DNA of 64,000 nucleotides from Methylotenera sp. (GCA_013141075.1 JABFRQ010000005.1:186001-250000); one strand, 5' to 3'; positions 48,277-60,077 are shown, numbered from the stretch's first letter. The notes: generated by a model from the sequence alone, not told the origin. Numbers and translations are program-made.

Positions 48277-49725
48277 CTAGGCGCTTAGCTTTTTCTTCAA
48301 AATATCATTCACTTGCGTAGGGTTGGCTTTGCCTTTTGAGGCTTTCATGGCTTGACCCACCAAGGCATTAAACGCTTTTTCTTTACCTGCTTTAAACTCT
48401 TCTACCATCGCGGCATTGGCGGCTAATACTTCGTCAATAATCACTTCAATTGCGCCGCTGTCTGACTCTTGTTTTAAACCTTTTGCGGCAATAATAGCAT
48501 CAACTTCACCTTCACTATTCCACATAGCTTCAAACACTTGCTTGGCCGCATTGTTTGAAATGGTATTGTCGCTGATGCGTTTTAGCAGTTGCGCTAATTG
48601 CTGTGCGCTAATTGGCGAATCAACAATGGCTTTATCTTCAGCATTCAACTTGGCGGCAACGCTGCCCATTACCCAGTTTGCTGCTTGCTTAGCATCCACG
48701 CCAAAATTGGTGGTTTCTACAAAATAATTGGCTAAATCACGCGAAGTAGTTAATGCGTTTGCGTCGTAAGTAGATAAACCATATTGCACTTCAAAACGCG
48801 CTTTCATGGCTTCTGGCAATTCAGGCATGTTCACTAGCACACGCGCTTTATCAGCCTCAGAAATCACTAGCGGCAATAAATCAGGGTCAGGAAAGTAGCG
48901 GTAATCATTAGCTTCTTCTTTAGAGCGCATAGCGCGCGTTTCGCCAGTATCTGGGTTGAACAATACCGTTGCCTGGTGAATTGTTCCGCCATCTTCTAGC
49001 GTTTCAATCTGCCAGCGGGTTTCGTATTCAATGGCTTGCGTCATAAATTTAAAAGAGTTGAGATTTTTAATCTCACGACGCGTGCCGAGTTTTTCTGACC
49101 CTTTTGGTCGCACTGAAACGTTTACATCGCAGCGAAAACTGCCCTCTTGCATGTTGCCATCGCAAATATCTATCCACTGCACTAGCTCATGCAATTTTTT
49201 GGCATAAGCTACCGCCTCAGCTGCTGAGCGCATATCAGGTTCAGTGACGATTTCTAGCAATGGCGTACCTGCGCGGTTCAGGTCAATACCGCTCATGCCT
49301 TCAACTGCGCCATGCACCGATTTACCTGCATCTTCTTCTAAATGCGCACGGGTGATGTTCACCACTTTTTCATACGCCGCATTTTTGCCAACGGCAGGCA
49401 CCTGAATCGTTACCGCGCCTTTGCCGACCACAGGCAATTCAAATTGGCTAATTTGGTAGCCTTTTGGTAAATCAGGGTAAAAATAATTTTTACGCGCAAA
49501 TACGCTTCTTGGCGCAATGTGGGCGTTGATTGCAAGGCCAAATTTAATGGCACATTCTACGGCTTGGCGGTTTAATACAGGCAACACGCCAGGCAAGGCC
49601 AAGCTTACTTCGCAGGCTTGCGTATTTGGCTCAGCGCCGTATTTTACCGATGCGCCTGAAAAAATCTTAGTATTTGTTTTGAGTTGGGTGTGCGTTTCTA
49701 ACCCAATGACAACTTCCCATTCCAT
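48277..49725 (-). CDS. gatB: Aspartyl/glutamyl-tRNA(Asn/Gln) amidotransferase subunit B
   Basis: GatB (482 aa) carries the kinase-like site that activates the misacylated tRNA; with GatA and GatC it makes Asn-tRNA and Gln-tRNA. It begins [16 protein letters not shown], has [11 protein letters not shown] and the helical tail domain ([18 protein letters not shown]). It is separated from gatA by one base. The presence of the operon suggests that the organism uses the indirect pathway for Asn or Gln, as expected. Confidence 0.97.
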   Translation of the reverse strand: MEWEVVIGLETHTQLKTNTKIFSGASVKYGAEPNTQACEVSLALPGVLPVLNRQAVECAIKFGLAINAHIAPRSVFARKNYFYPDLPKGYQISQFELPVVGKGAVTIQVPAVGKNAAYEKVVNITRAHLEEDAGKSVHGAVEGMSGIDLNRAGTPLLEIVTEPDMRSAAEAVAYAKKLHELVQWIDICDGNMQEGSFRCDVNVSVRPKGSEKLGTRREIKNLNSFKFMTQAIEYETRWQIETLEDGGTIHQATVLFNPDTGETRAMRSKEEANDYRYFPDPDLLPLVISEADKARVLVNMPELPEAMKARFEVQYGLSTYDANALTTSRDLANYFVETTNFGVDAKQAANWVMGSVAAKLNAEDKAIVDSPISAQQLAQLLKRISDNTISNNAAKQVFEAMWNSEGEVDAIIAAKGLKQESDSGAIEVIIDEVLAANAAMVEEFKAGKEKAFNALVGQAMKASKGKANPTQVNDILKKKLSA

Positions 49726-49726
49726 A

Positions 49727-51196
49727 TTATTTAACTTCCTTTGACAATGCCAGCTCTGGCATCGCGGTATGCCAATCTGTTACTTGTTGATATTGGTGCG
49801 CCACATTGAGCATGCGCGCTTCATCAAAATAATTGCCGATAATTTGCAAGCCTACAGGCAAGCCATCACTGAAACCAGCTGGCACGCTCATGCCTGGCAA
49901 GCCAGCCAAATTGGTAGAGATGGTGTAAATGTCTTGCAGATACATGGCAACTGGGTCGTCCACTTTTTCACCTGCTTTGAAAGCCGTTGAGGGTGCGGCT
50001 GGGCCCATAATTACATCACATTTTTTGAACGCTTCTACAAAATCTTGCGCGATTAAGCGCCGAATTTGTTGGGCTTTTAAGTAATAAGCATCGTAATAAC
50101 CCGCGCTTAAAACATAGGTACCAATTAAGATGCGGCGTTTGACTTCTGCGCCAAAGCCTTCAGCGCGGCTTTTGTTGTACATATCCATCAAGTCAGTATA
50201 TTCTGCAGCGCGATGGCCGTAGCGCACGCCATCGTAACGTGACAAGTTACTTGAGGCTTCCGCAGGCGCTAACACGTAATAAACAGGTATGGATAAGCTT
50301 GTATTTGGTAAAGAAATATCAATAATAGTCGCACCTAGTTTTTTGTACTCGGCGATGGCGGCTTCAATTATTTTACCTACGCCTGCATCTAAACCCTCAG
50401 CAAAAAATTCTTTAGGTAAGCCAATTTTCAAACCTTGCAGTGGCAGATTTAAATTACGTGTGTAATCTTCTTTTTCACGATTTAAACTGGTGGAATCACG
50501 CTCGTCAAAACCCGCCATCACGTTCATCATCAAGGCGCAATCTTCAGCCGATTTTGCCATAGGCCCTGCTTGGTCTAGGCTTGATGCAAAAGCAATCATG
50601 CCAAAACGAGAAACTACGCCATAAGTTGGTTTTAAGCCTGTAAATCCGCATAGTGAAGCTGGCTGGCGTATTGAGCCGCCAGTATCCGTGCCTGTTGCCG
50701 CCGCGCAAAGCCGTGCTGCTACTGCTGCCGCAGAGCCGCCGCTACTACCACCAGGTACGCGGTCAAAACTCCACGGGTTTTTAACGCCGCCAAAATAACT
50801 GGTTTCGTTAGATGAGCCCATGGCAAATTCATCCATATTGGTTTTACCCAAATTCACCGCGCCAGCGTTATCAAACTGGGTAATTACGTGTGCATCGTAC
50901 GGTGCAACAAAATTGGCTAACATTTTTGAGCCACATGTAGTTTTCCAGCCCATTGCGCAAAAAATATCTTTTTGCGCAATGGGGATTCCTGTTAAAGGCG
51001 CGGCATTGCCTGCGGCGATGCGCGTATCAGCCACCCTAGCTTGCGCCAGCGTTTTAGCTTCATCTAAGGCAATGTAAGCGTTGATGCTGGGGTTATGTTG
51101 CGTAATGCGATTTAAAAATGTTTGCGTCAGTTCAACGCTAGAAATTTTCTTGGTTTGGAGCAATTCTCCAAACTGCTTTAGGCTGCTATTGATCAT
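49727..51196 (-). CDS. gatA: Aspartyl/glutamyl-tRNA(Asn/Gln) amidotransferase subunit A
   Basis: GatA (489 aa) is the amidase that hydrolyses glutamine to release ammonia. The amidase signature [11 protein letters not shown] and [15 protein letters not shown] (catalytic Ser residues) is followed by [16 protein letters not shown]. It sits between gatC and gatB with 1-2 bases between them, so it is one operon gatCAB. Confidence 0.97.
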   Translation of the reverse strand: MINSSLKQFGELLQTKKISSVELTQTFLNRITQHNPSINAYIALDEAKTLAQARVADTRIAAGNAAPLTGIPIAQKDIFCAMGWKTTCGSKMLANFVAPYDAHVITQFDNAGAVNLGKTNMDEFAMGSSNETSYFGGVKNPWSFDRVPGGSSGGSAAAVAARLCAAATGTDTGGSIRQPASLCGFTGLKPTYGVVSRFGMIAFASSLDQAGPMAKSAEDCALMMNVMAGFDERDSTSLNREKEDYTRNLNLPLQGLKIGLPKEFFAEGLDAGVGKIIEAAIAEYKKLGATIIDISLPNTSLSIPVYYVLAPAEASSNLSRYDGVRYGHRAAEYTDLMDMYNKSRAEGFGAEVKRRILIGTYVLSAGYYDAYYLKAQQIRRLIAQDFVEAFKKCDVIMGPAAPSTAFKAGEKVDDPVAMYLQDIYTISTNLAGLPGMSVPAGFSDGLPVGLQIIGNYFDEARMLNVAHQYQQVTDWHTAMPELALSKEVK

Positions 51197-51198
51197 GA

Positions 51199-51513
51199 TT
51201 ATTCAATTACTTTAGGAACAAGGTACAAACCACCCGCCACCGCTTGCTCGGCAGAGCCGTTGCCAAGTGCTGGCGCGTTTTTTTGAAATTCATCGCGTAA
51301 GTTAGTTTTAGTCACTGCATCGTCACGCAAGCGCTGGCTTAAGTCTTGAGAGTGCGACATAGGCACAATGCCTGTGGTATCAACTGCTTGCATTTGCTCA
51401 ATTAAGCCCAAAATGCCAGTGAGTTTAGTTAAAGTGGCGGCAGCATCGCTGTCACTCACCTCAATGCGCGCTAAATGCGCGACTTTTTTGATATCTTCAA
51501 TACTTAATGCCAT
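51199..51513 (-). CDS. gatC: Aspartyl/glutamyl-tRNA(Asn/Gln) amidotransferase subunit C
   Basis: GatC (104 aa) is the small chaperone-like subunit that holds GatA and GatB together. It has the family pattern [17 protein letters not shown] and [16 protein letters not shown]. It is the first gene of gatCAB and diverges from mreB across a 221-base gap. Confidence 0.95.
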   Translation of the reverse strand: MALSIEDIKKVAHLARIEVSDSDAAATLTKLTGILGLIEQMQAVDTTGIVPMSHSQDLSQRLRDDAVTKTNLRDEFQKNAPALGNGSAEQAVAGGLYLVPKVIE

Positions 51514-51572
51514 TTCAAATAATCCGAATTTTATGAGTACGTTTTTGCTTTTAAAATTTAAGCGGCTTAAAT

Positions 51573-51590
51573 TTACAAATTTGTTTGTAA
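51573..51590. repeat. Inverted repeat in the gatC-mreB gap
   Basis: TTACAAA and TTTGTAA, 7-base arms around TTTG, could be an operator for one of the divergent units. No function is known. Confidence 0.35.
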
Positions 51591-51607
51591 CAAGTTGTAA
51601 TCACACC

Positions 51608-51636
51608 TTAATTTTCAACGCGATATGCGGTATTAT
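51608..51636 (+). promoter_or_regulatory. Candidate mreB promoter
   Basis: TTAATT at 51608-51613 and TATTAT at 51631-51636 are 17 bases apart, about 100 bases before the mreB start. The -35 is weak. This is inferred by spacing only. Confidence 0.35.
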
Positions 51637-51689
51637 ACCCTGAATTTATGAGCGCCTTAAACGCGTGGCAAGATTAAGCCAAAGTCTAG

Positions 51690-52778
<1,089 letters not shown>

Positions 52779-52847
52779 GCTATGTGTAATTTGGCTTTAA
52801 TTGATGCGTAAATATATGCGCAGCAATTTTAAGCGTAACGAATGTAG

Positions 52848-52881
52848 TGTAATTTAGGCCGTGTATACGGCCTAAATTACA
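52848..52881 (+). terminator. Hairpin in the mreB-mreC gap (possible attenuator)
   Basis: A perfect stem of 15 bases (TGTAATTTAGGCCGT / ACGGCCTAAATTACA) around GTAT lies 69 bases after mreB and 34 bases before mreC. It has no strong T tract. A partial terminator could set MreB above MreC and MreD. Confidence 0.5.
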
Positions 52882-52915
52882 TTTAAACCTTAATGAAATT
52901 GAGTGCGGCTTAAAA

Positions 52916-53917
52916 ATGCGTCGTTTTAATCACAAGCTAGAGCAACAGCAAGCCCCAGCATTTTTTGTGCGCGGGCCTAGCGCATTCGCACGCTTAGCTT
53001 TTTTCTCAACGTTATCGCTCGTGCTAATGGCCACTGATGCGCGCCTGCAATATTTGGCAAGCGTACGCCAAAGTTTACAAACGTTAATTCACCCTTTGCA
53101 ACTGCTAGCCAACAAGCCATCGCAAATTTATCGTGACGTAGATGAGTATTTTACCCTGCACAACAATTTGATTGATGAAAATCAGCGATTAAAGCAACAC
53201 GCGCTACAGCAAGATATAGCATTACAAAAACTCAACACTTTAGCTTTTGAAAATGACAATCTTCGTCAATTATTACAAGCGAATAAGGCTATTGTTGAAA
53301 GCAGTATTGTTGCTGAAATTATGCACGTAGGCCGCGACTTATTTACCAAAAAAGTGATTGTTAATCGTGGGGAAACCCACAAAGTGGTAGCCGGTGAGGC
53401 CGTAGTAGATGCAACGGGCGTGATTGGGCAAGTGACGCGAGTTTACCCGTTAAGTAGTGAGGTCACACTGATTACCGATAAATCTTTGGCGATTCCTGTG
53501 CAAATTGAGCGTAACGGCTTGCGTGCGATTGCTTTTGGGCATGGGCGCGATAACACTTTAGATTTACCGTATTTGCCAATCAATGTTGATATACAACGTG
53601 GCGATCGATTGGTGACATCAGGCATAGACGGCGTATACCCCGCTGGGCTTTCGGTTGCAACAGTTTCACAAATTGAAATTACCCCAGATTCACCCTTTGC
53701 GCGCATTGTGTGCGTACCTACAGGCGGCATTGAAAATCATCGGCAAGTGCTTTTAGTCAGCATTCCACAAGTAGAAGCGATGCCAGAAAGCGCAATTGAA
53801 AGCCCTGCTAAGTTGGATGTGCGGCCTATCAATGCGCAAGCAAAACCGCCAAAGATACCAAAACCTATACCACCCCCAAAACCCAACAACACGAGCAAAC
53901 CCCATGCATCCGAGTAA
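52916..53917 (+). CDS. mreC: Rod shape-determining protein MreC
   Basis: MreC (333 aa) is a membrane-anchored scaffold that activates PBP2. One membrane helix (LAFFSTLSLVLMATDA) at about residues 25-42 is followed by a coiled coil (DENQRLKQHALQQDIALQKL) and beta-rich domains with GRDLFTKKVIVNRG and DATGVIGQV. The C-terminal end is proline- and lysine-rich (PPKIPKPIPPPKP). It overlaps mreD by 14 bases. Confidence 0.95.
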   Translation: MRRFNHKLEQQQAPAFFVRGPSAFARLAFFSTLSLVLMATDARLQYLASVRQSLQTLIHPLQLLANKPSQIYRDVDEYFTLHNNLIDENQRLKQHALQQDIALQKLNTLAFENDNLRQLLQANKAIVESSIVAEIMHVGRDLFTKKVIVNRGETHKVVAGEAVVDATGVIGQVTRVYPLSSEVTLITDKSLAIPVQIERNGLRAIAFGHGRDNTLDLPYLPINVDIQRGDRLVTSGIDGVYPAGLSVATVSQIEITPDSPFARIVCVPTGGIENHRQVLLVSIPQVEAMPESAIESPAKLDVRPINAQAKPPKIPKPIPPPKPNNTSKPHASE

Positions 53918-54383
53918 GCTCAAATTTATTGTATTATCGCTTTTTTGCGCCTATATTTTTTTGCTGCTGCCTTGGTCAGGTTTTGCCCTTAAAATTAGGC
54001 CAGATTTTGTATTGTTAGTCATTATTTTTTGGCTAATTCGCGCGCCAAATTTATGCAATGTAGGCATTGCTTGGCTTGTGGGCTTGTTTGTAGATTTGGC
54101 AACGGGCGGGACTTTTGGTCAATATGCTTTGGCTTATACTATTACCGCTTTTTTTGCAGTGAGCTACCAAAAACGTTTGGTTTTATTTAATGGCACGCAA
54201 CAATTATTCTATGTATTTTTACTGCTACTTATTTCACAAGTCGTATTGCTGATGCTTAAAACGTTTTCTGGCGCCCATTTTATGGGTTGGGTATATTTTG
54301 CGCCTAGTTTTATGGGTGTTTTATTATGGTTTATTGCCGTTTTATGTGGCTTAAATACTGGCGGACGGTCGCGTGGCAAGTAG
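53904..54383 (+). CDS. mreD: Rod shape-determining protein MreD
   Basis: MreD (159 aa) is a small, mostly hydrophobic membrane partner with about 5 helices (FIVLSLFCAYIFLLLPWSGFA; WLIRAPNLCNVGIAWLVGLFVD). The longer frame from 53796 is not used, because it lies fully inside mreC; the ATG at 53904 (MHPSKLKFIV) starts just before the first helix. It is in operon with mreC and mrdA. Confidence 0.93.
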   Translation: MHPSKLKFIVLSLFCAYIFLLLPWSGFALKIRPDFVLLVIIFWLIRAPNLCNVGIAWLVGLFVDLATGGTFGQYALAYTITAFFAVSYQKRLVLFNGTQQLFYVFLLLLISQVVLLMLKTFSGAHFMGWVYFAPSFMGVLLWFIAVLCGLNTGGRSRGK

Positions 54384-54437
54384 CATGCAGTTAAATGTTG
54401 ACGTAGCATTCAAAGTTACATTGCTTAGAATTTAAGC

Positions 54438-56409
54438 ATGCGCGCCGAACTTAAAAATTTTCAGCATGAGCAATATTACTTTAAGCTAAGGCTAGGTTTT
54501 ACTGCGTTCGTTGTGTTCGGTTTATTTGGCGTTTTAGCCTTTCGTTTTTCATATTTGCAAATCAAGCAATATCAGCATTATCAAACGCTCGCAGAAAATA
54601 ATCGCATTTCGCTTGTGCCTATTGTGCCGAATCGCGGCTTAATTCTTGATAAAAATGGCGTAGTGATGGCGCACAATTTTTTTGTTTATACGCTAGAAAT
54701 AACGCCCTCTAAAGTAGAGAACCTTGAGGCGACCATTGCTGAAGTAAGCAAGCTTGTTGAAGTGAGTTCGCTAGACCGCAAGCGTTTTAACAAGCTACGT
54801 GATGAAAGTCGTAATTTCGAAAGTGTACCAATCCGCACGCATTTAAATGAAGTTGAAGCGGCTAGCTTCGCCGTCAATCACTACCGTTTTCCAGGGGTTG
54901 AGATTAAATCTAGGCTTTATCGGCATTACCCGCTAGGCAAGCTGGGCGCTCACATGGTGGGTTACATTGGGCGCATCAACGATAAAGATTTGCTCAATCT
55001 AGAAAAAGATGGTGACTTGTCTAATTACAAAGGCTCAGATCACGTAGGTAAAAGCGGCATAGAGCAGTTTTATGAACGCCAATTACATGGCACCACGGGT
55101 TTTCAGCAAGTTGAAATTGATGCCGATGGCCGTGCAGTGCGCGTGTTATCTAGCACCGCGCCAGTGCCTGGTAGCAATCTAATTTTATCCATTGATAGTA
55201 AAATGCAAGAAATCGCTGAAACGGCTTTTGGTGAGCATCGTGGTGCTTTGGTTGCCATTAACCCAAAAACAGGTGAGGTTTTAAGTTATGTAAGCCAGCC
55301 GACTTTTGACCCAAATTTATTTGTAGATGGCATTGATGTTGATAATTGGAAGCTACTTAACGAGTCATTAGACAAGCCGTTAATTAACCGCCCAATTCGT
55401 GGTGTTTATCCACCAGGCTCTACCTTTAAGCCATTTGTAGCAATGGCTGGCTTAGAAAACGACAAACGTGCGCCACCTTTCGCCATTCATGATGCGGGTT
55501 ATTTTACTTTAGCTAATAGTACGCACCGATATAGAGACTGGAAGCCTGGCGGTCATGGCGTGGTGGATATGCAACGCGCTATTACTATTTCATGCGATAC
55601 CTTTTTTTATGGCTTAGCGCTTGAGTTAGGCATAGAAAAGCTCAGCAATTTTGTGCGTCATTTTGGATTTGGTGAAAAATCTGGCATTGATATTCAAGGT
55701 GAAAATGGCGGATTATTGCCAACGCCAGATTGGAAAATGCGCCGTTATAAACAGCCGTGGTATCAGGGTGAAACCGTTATTGTGGGCATGGTTGGCCAAG
55801 GCTATACTTTTGCGACCCTTTGCAGTTGGCATATTCTACTGCCACGCTAGCCAATGGTGGCGCGGCAATGAAGCCGCATTTAGTCACAAAAATTCAAAAG
55901 CCATTACAGGTGAAAGCCAAATAATACCGCCAACTGTGCAAGATAAAATCACACTTCGCCCCGAAAATATCGAAATCGTGAAACGTGGCATGATTGCAGT
56001 GACTTTACCAGGCGGCACCGCGGCTAATGTTGGGGCGAATGCAGGCTATAGCATTGCCGCAAAAACGGGTACAGCGCAAGTGATTGGCATTAAACAAAAT
56101 GCTAAATACAATGCTAAAAACATTGATGAACGCCATCGCGATCACGCATTATTTATTGCTTATGCCCCTGCGGATGACCCGACTATTGCATTGGCGGTGA
56201 TTGTAGAAAACGGTGGTCATGGCGGCTCTGCTGGCGGCCCAATTGCTAGAAAAGTGATGGATTATTATTTGTTAGGTAAAGTTCCTATGCCTGAAGTCAG
56301 CAAAGATGATAAAAAAACTGCGACCAAACCTAAAGCCAATTCCGCGTTAGAAAATGCCGTAGGTAACACCATTACGCCACCTATTTCTGAAGAAGAATTG
56401 CATGATTAG
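54438..56409 (+). pseudogene. mrdA: Penicillin-binding protein 2 (mrdA), interrupted by two frameshifts
   Basis: PBP2 is the transpeptidase for cell elongation. The first part reads to a TAG at 55848-55850 (470 aa): one membrane helix near residues 17-40, then Ser328-Thr-Phe-Lys331 (STFK) and SCD at 385-387. The KTGT box (AAKTGTAQV) lies in another frame from 55651. Between them a third frame gives PLQLAYSTATLANGGAAMKP. Adding a C to CCC (55816-55818) and an A near 55888-55899 rejoins all three into about 657 aa, the normal length. Such homopolymer losses suggest sequence errors in an essential gene, rather than decay. The listed end overlaps rodA by 8 bases. Confidence 0.85.
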
Positions 56410-57496
56410 CAAACTGTTACAGCAATTTTTAAAACACATAGATTCATTTTTAATGGTGTGTTTATTTTTCACCTTAATGGTTGGGCTCTTTGTGTTGTAT
56501 AGCGCTTCTGGGCAAAACATTTCACGCGTATATGGGCAAGGCATTAACATTATAGTAGCGTTCATTTTTATGTGGGTTACCGCTAATATTGCGCCGAATC
56601 AACTTGAGCGTATTGCACTGCCGCTATATGTATTGGGTGTTGTGCTGCTAATTGGTGTGGCGCTATTTGGCCACATTAGCCACGGCGCACAGCGCTGGCT
56701 TGATATTGGGCCAATTCATATTCAGCCTTCTGAAATTATGCGTATTGCCGTGCCGATGATGCTGGCTTTTTATTTTTCTAAACAAGAAGGCAAACCTAAG
56801 GTGGCTGACTTTGCTATCGGCGCTTTATTGCTCGCTGTGCCAGTCGCCTTGATTATGAAGCAACCTGATTTAGGTACGTCATTGCTGGTAGCTGCTTCAG
56901 GATTTTACATTTTGTTTTTAGCAGGCCTCAATTGGAAATTTTTGCTTGGAGGCGCGGTTACATTTGCCGCATTAACGCCAGTTTTTTGGTCTATGTTGCA
57001 CGAATATCAACGTAAGCGTATTCAAATTTTACTAGACCCAACGCAAGACCCGTTAGGTGCAGGCTACCACACCATTCAAGCAATGATTGCGATTGGTTCA
57101 GGCGGCACCGCTGGCAAAGGCTGGCTGAATGGCACACAAACGCAGTTAGATTTTTTGCCTGAACGCACCACAGATTTTATTTTTGCAGTATTCAGTGAAG
57201 AGTTCGGATTTTTGGGTAACATATTACTACTCGGTCTTTTTAGCCTGATTATTGCACGCGGCTTAATCATTGCCTCACAAGCGCAAAGCACCTTTTCCAG
57301 ATTATTAGCTGGCAGTATTACACTCACTTTTTTCACCTATGTATTTGTCAACATGGGCATGGTCAGCGGCATTTTGCCCGTTGTGGGTGTACCATTACCC
57401 TTTATTAGCTATGGCGGTACTTCGATGGTGACGCTGTGCTTGAGTTTTGGTATTTTGATGAGTATACAAACGCATAAAAAATTGGTGGCAACTTAA
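56402..57496 (+). CDS. rodA: Rod shape-determining protein RodA (SEDS glycosyltransferase)
   Basis: RodA (364 aa) polymerises lipid II with PBP2. It is a SEDS protein with about 10 membrane helices. The catalytic region includes QPDLGTSLLVAASGF and the loop with KRIQILLDPTQDPLGAGYH, and the end GVPLPFISYGGTSMV is a family signature. It overlaps the end of mrdA by 8 bases, so the two are translationally coupled. Confidence 0.96.
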   Translation: MISKLLQQFLKHIDSFLMVCLFFTLMVGLFVLYSASGQNISRVYGQGINIIVAFIFMWVTANIAPNQLERIALPLYVLGVVLLIGVALFGHISHGAQRWLDIGPIHIQPSEIMRIAVPMMLAFYFSKQEGKPKVADFAIGALLLAVPVALIMKQPDLGTSLLVAASGFYILFLAGLNWKFLLGGAVTFAALTPVFWSMLHEYQRKRIQILLDPTQDPLGAGYHTIQAMIAIGSGGTAGKGWLNGTQTQLDFLPERTTDFIFAVFSEEFGFLGNILLLGLFSLIIARGLIIASQAQSTFSRLLAGSITLTFFTYVFVNMGMVSGILPVVGVPLPFISYGGTSMVTLCLSFGILMSIQTHKKLVAT

Positions 57497-58554
57497 TGAT
57501 AAACAAATCCATAATTACACCGAGAATAGTCGCAGTAAAAAAATACGCCGTATTGTTAAGTGTTATTTTTCTTGCAGCATGTGCTGGTCAAGCAGCCATA
57601 AAGAAGACGCCACCTTCACCACAAACTTCTACACTGCAAGCACCCGCTACACAAGTACCTACAACGCAAAGTGCCGCTGATAATGCCAGCGCAAAGACTG
57701 AAACAAAATCAGAGGCTAAACCAGGTGCTGGCGGTTATTATTTAGATGATGGCCCAGGTGAAAATGCGCCCGCTAATATAGATAGCATACCGAGTGCGCC
57801 ACTTAAAACAGAGCAGCCTAGCAAGCGTGCGAATCGGCCATATATTGCTTTAGGCCAGCAATACACGCCCATGAAAAGCTACGCACCTTACAAAAAACAA
57901 GGCATTGCTTCATGGTATGGCAAGCGTTTTCATGGCAAAAAAACTTCTACGGGTGAAATTTATGACATGTATGCGATGTCTGCTGCGCATACCGTGTTAC
58001 CCATCCCAAGCTATGCTAAAGTCACCAATCCTGCCAATGGTCGCTTTGTTATTGTACGGGTTAACGATAGAGGGCCTTTTAAAAGTGATAGGCTGATTGA
58101 TTTATCTTACGCGGCGGCTTATCAATTGCGCTTAATCAAGCAGGGCAAGGGTTTGGTCGAAGTTGAGACGATTGACACCAGCGCTGAAGCTATACGCAGC
58201 CCATCAAATAAACCATTGGCACAAACTGCGGCAATACCTGAAAATTCAAGCCCGACCACTGCAACAACGACGCCAATTGTGTCAGAAACGGCTTCTACAA
58301 CACCCACGGCAAGCGCTACAGCCGCACAATTTTACGTGCAAGCGGGTGCTTTTAAATATGAGGCAAATGGCGAAGTATTGCAGAAAAAAATTCAAGGTTT
58401 AGAATTCGCCGAAAATGTAGGCATTGCTAACGTGTATAATAACGGCTTGTACCGCGTAAAGCTTGGGCCTTACGCAAGTAGAAAAGATGCAGACATTTTA
58501 GCTGCTAAAATTCGCGGGCAATTAAATATTGCCGCACACATCGTTCAACAATAA
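57496..58554 (+). CDS. rlpA: Septal ring lytic transglycosylase RlpA
   Basis: RlpA (352 aa) is an outer membrane lipoprotein that cuts denuded glycan. The lipobox LAAC has Cys29 as the lipidation site. A Pro/Thr/Ala-rich linker is followed by the double-psi beta barrel (GIASWYGKRFHGKKTSTGEIYDM, VRVNDRGPF with the catalytic Asp) at about residues 135-215. A C-terminal SPOR domain starts near 275 (FYVQAGAFKYEANGEVLQ). The ATG overlaps the rodA stop by one base. Confidence 0.95.
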   Translation: MINKSIITPRIVAVKKYAVLLSVIFLAACAGQAAIKKTPPSPQTSTLQAPATQVPTTQSAADNASAKTETKSEAKPGAGGYYLDDGPGENAPANIDSIPSAPLKTEQPSKRANRPYIALGQQYTPMKSYAPYKKQGIASWYGKRFHGKKTSTGEIYDMYAMSAAHTVLPIPSYAKVTNPANGRFVIVRVNDRGPFKSDRLIDLSYAAAYQLRLIKQGKGLVEVETIDTSAEAIRSPSNKPLAQTAAIPENSSPTTATTTPIVSETASTTPTASATAAQFYVQAGAFKYEANGEVLQKKIQGLEFAENVGIANVYNNGLYRVKLGPYASRKDADILAAKIRGQLNIAAHIVQQ

Positions 58555-58647
58555 ACTATATTTCATGCAAATTACCTGCCAAATAATGCCTCACACCTAC
58601 TTAAAAATATTTCAAATTCATTATGCTTAGCGCTTACGTTATCATCT

Positions 58648-59754
58648 TTGGCGCTATCGCCGCAGGCATTTGCAAATAATGCGCAAGTTGCCCCGCCACC
58701 TAACTTGGCCGTTAAAGCCTATTTGCTTAAAGACTATAACAGCGGCAATGTAATTGCAGCACAAAAAAGCGATATGCGCGTTGAGCCTGCATCACTCACT
58801 AAAATAATGACTGCTTATTTAAGCTTCAAAGCCCTTAAGAATCGCCAGTTAACGCTTACGCAAGCTTTACCTGTTAGTAATGCCGCTTGGAAAATAGAAG
58901 GCTCAAAAATGTTTATTGAGCCGAATAAGCCAGTTACAGTTGATGAGCTTTTACACGGCATGATTATCCAATCTGGCAATGATGCTTCAATCACCTTGGC
59001 CGATGGCATTGCAGGTTCTGAAGCGCAATTTGCTGACATGATGAATATTGAAGCGCAACGTTTGGGTATGAAAAATACCCATTATATGAATGCCACAGGC
59101 CTGCCTGATGCTCAGCATTACACCACGGCAAACGACTTGGCGATGCTGGCTACTGCTTTAATTACTGACTTTCCAGACCAATATCAGCGTTTATATTCAG
59201 TTAAAGAATACACGTATAATAAAATTACTCAACCTAACCGCAATCGCCTGCTTTGGTTAGATCCCTTTGTGGATGGCATGAAAACTGGCCATACTGAAAG
59301 CGCTGGCTATTGCTTAATTGCCTCGGCAAAGCGCGATGGCACACGTCGAATTTCAGTAGTGTTAGGCGCGGCAACCGATGCTGCTCGCGCGACAGAAAGC
59401 CAAAAACTACTTAATTATGGCTTTCAATTTTACGATTCAAAATTAGTGTATAAAAAAGACCAAGCCATTAGCCAGCTTAAGGTGTGGAAAGGCAATGTAA
59501 ATTTAGTCGCCTCAAGCGTTACAGAAGATTTATACGTCACCGTACCTAAAGGTGAATATGCTAATGTAAAAGCGGTGATGTCTAGCATGCAGCCGCTAAT
59601 TGCGCCGATTAAAAAAGGTCAAGTGATTGGCAATATCAAGTTTACATTGAACGGAAAAGTAATTGATGAGCGCACGCTCGTGGCTACAAAAAATGTAGAA
59701 ACTGCTGGCGTTTTAGGTCGCGCTTGGGATTCAATTAAACTATTATTACAATAA
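58648..59754 (+). CDS. dacC: D-alanyl-D-alanine carboxypeptidase (PBP5/6-like), N-terminus out of frame
   Basis: This low-molecular-mass PBP trims pentapeptides in the periplasm. It has SLTK (PASLTKIMTAYL), SGN (IIQSGNDASITL) and KTG (MKTGHTESAGYC) boxes, and a C-terminal beta domain. This frame starts with a TTG inside the signal peptide. The real start is probably ATG 58586 (MPHTYLK): one extra A in AAAAA at 58603-58607 gives a continuous signal peptide (LCLALTLSSLALSPQAFA) before NNAQVAPP. Length would then be about 389 aa. dacA or dacC is not decided. Confidence 0.9.
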   Translation: MALSPQAFANNAQVAPPPNLAVKAYLLKDYNSGNVIAAQKSDMRVEPASLTKIMTAYLSFKALKNRQLTLTQALPVSNAAWKIEGSKMFIEPNKPVTVDELLHGMIIQSGNDASITLADGIAGSEAQFADMMNIEAQRLGMKNTHYMNATGLPDAQHYTTANDLAMLATALITDFPDQYQRLYSVKEYTYNKITQPNRNRLLWLDPFVDGMKTGHTESAGYCLIASAKRDGTRRISVVLGAATDAARATESQKLLNYGFQFYDSKLVYKKDQAISQLKVWKGNVNLVASSVTEDLYVTVPKGEYANVKAVMSSMQPLIAPIKKGQVIGNIKFTLNGKVIDERTLVATKNVETAGVLGRAWDSIKLLLQ

Positions 59755-59783
59755 TAATCGTTGCATAGGGATTATCAATCATC

Positions 59784-60077
59784 ATGGCCGAAATTGACCC
59801 AAACATAAATGCCAGCAAAGCGCCGCCTTTAATTGATTTCCCCTGTGACTTTGCTATTAAAGTCATGGGAAAAACACACAGCACGTTCGCGGGGATAATT
59901 ATCGACCTAATTCAAACCATCTTGCCTGAATTCAGCGCAGCCCAAGTTGAATCACGGGTAAGCTCTACTGGCAAATATACCAGCCTTACTTGCACGGTAT
60001 ATGTAGATTCACAATTGCAGCTTGATGACATTTACCGCTTAATCAGCGCGCATCCACTCGTTAAATACTCACTTTAA
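59784..60077 (+). CDS. DUF493 / YbeD family protein
   Basis: This 97-aa protein matches the YbeD/DUF493 fold, a small ACT-like domain: [22 protein letters not shown] and the end [18 protein letters not shown] are characteristic. In E. coli the homologue lies between dacA and lipB, and the same order is seen here. The function is unknown. Confidence 0.93.
   Translation: MAEIDPNINASKAPPLIDFPCDFAIKVMGKTHSTFAGIIIDLIQTILPEFSAAQVESRVSSTGKYTSLTCTVYVDSQLQLDDIYRLISAHPLVKYSL

Noticed and set aside
53796-53903. Longer N-terminus for mreD from 53796
   Set aside because: It lies entirely inside mreC. The first membrane helix begins just after the ATG at 53904.
55800-55900. Programmed frameshift in mrdA
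   Set aside because: No slippery heptamer or strong stimulatory structure was seen, and two separate shifts would be needed. Sequence errors or mutations in homopolymers explain it better.
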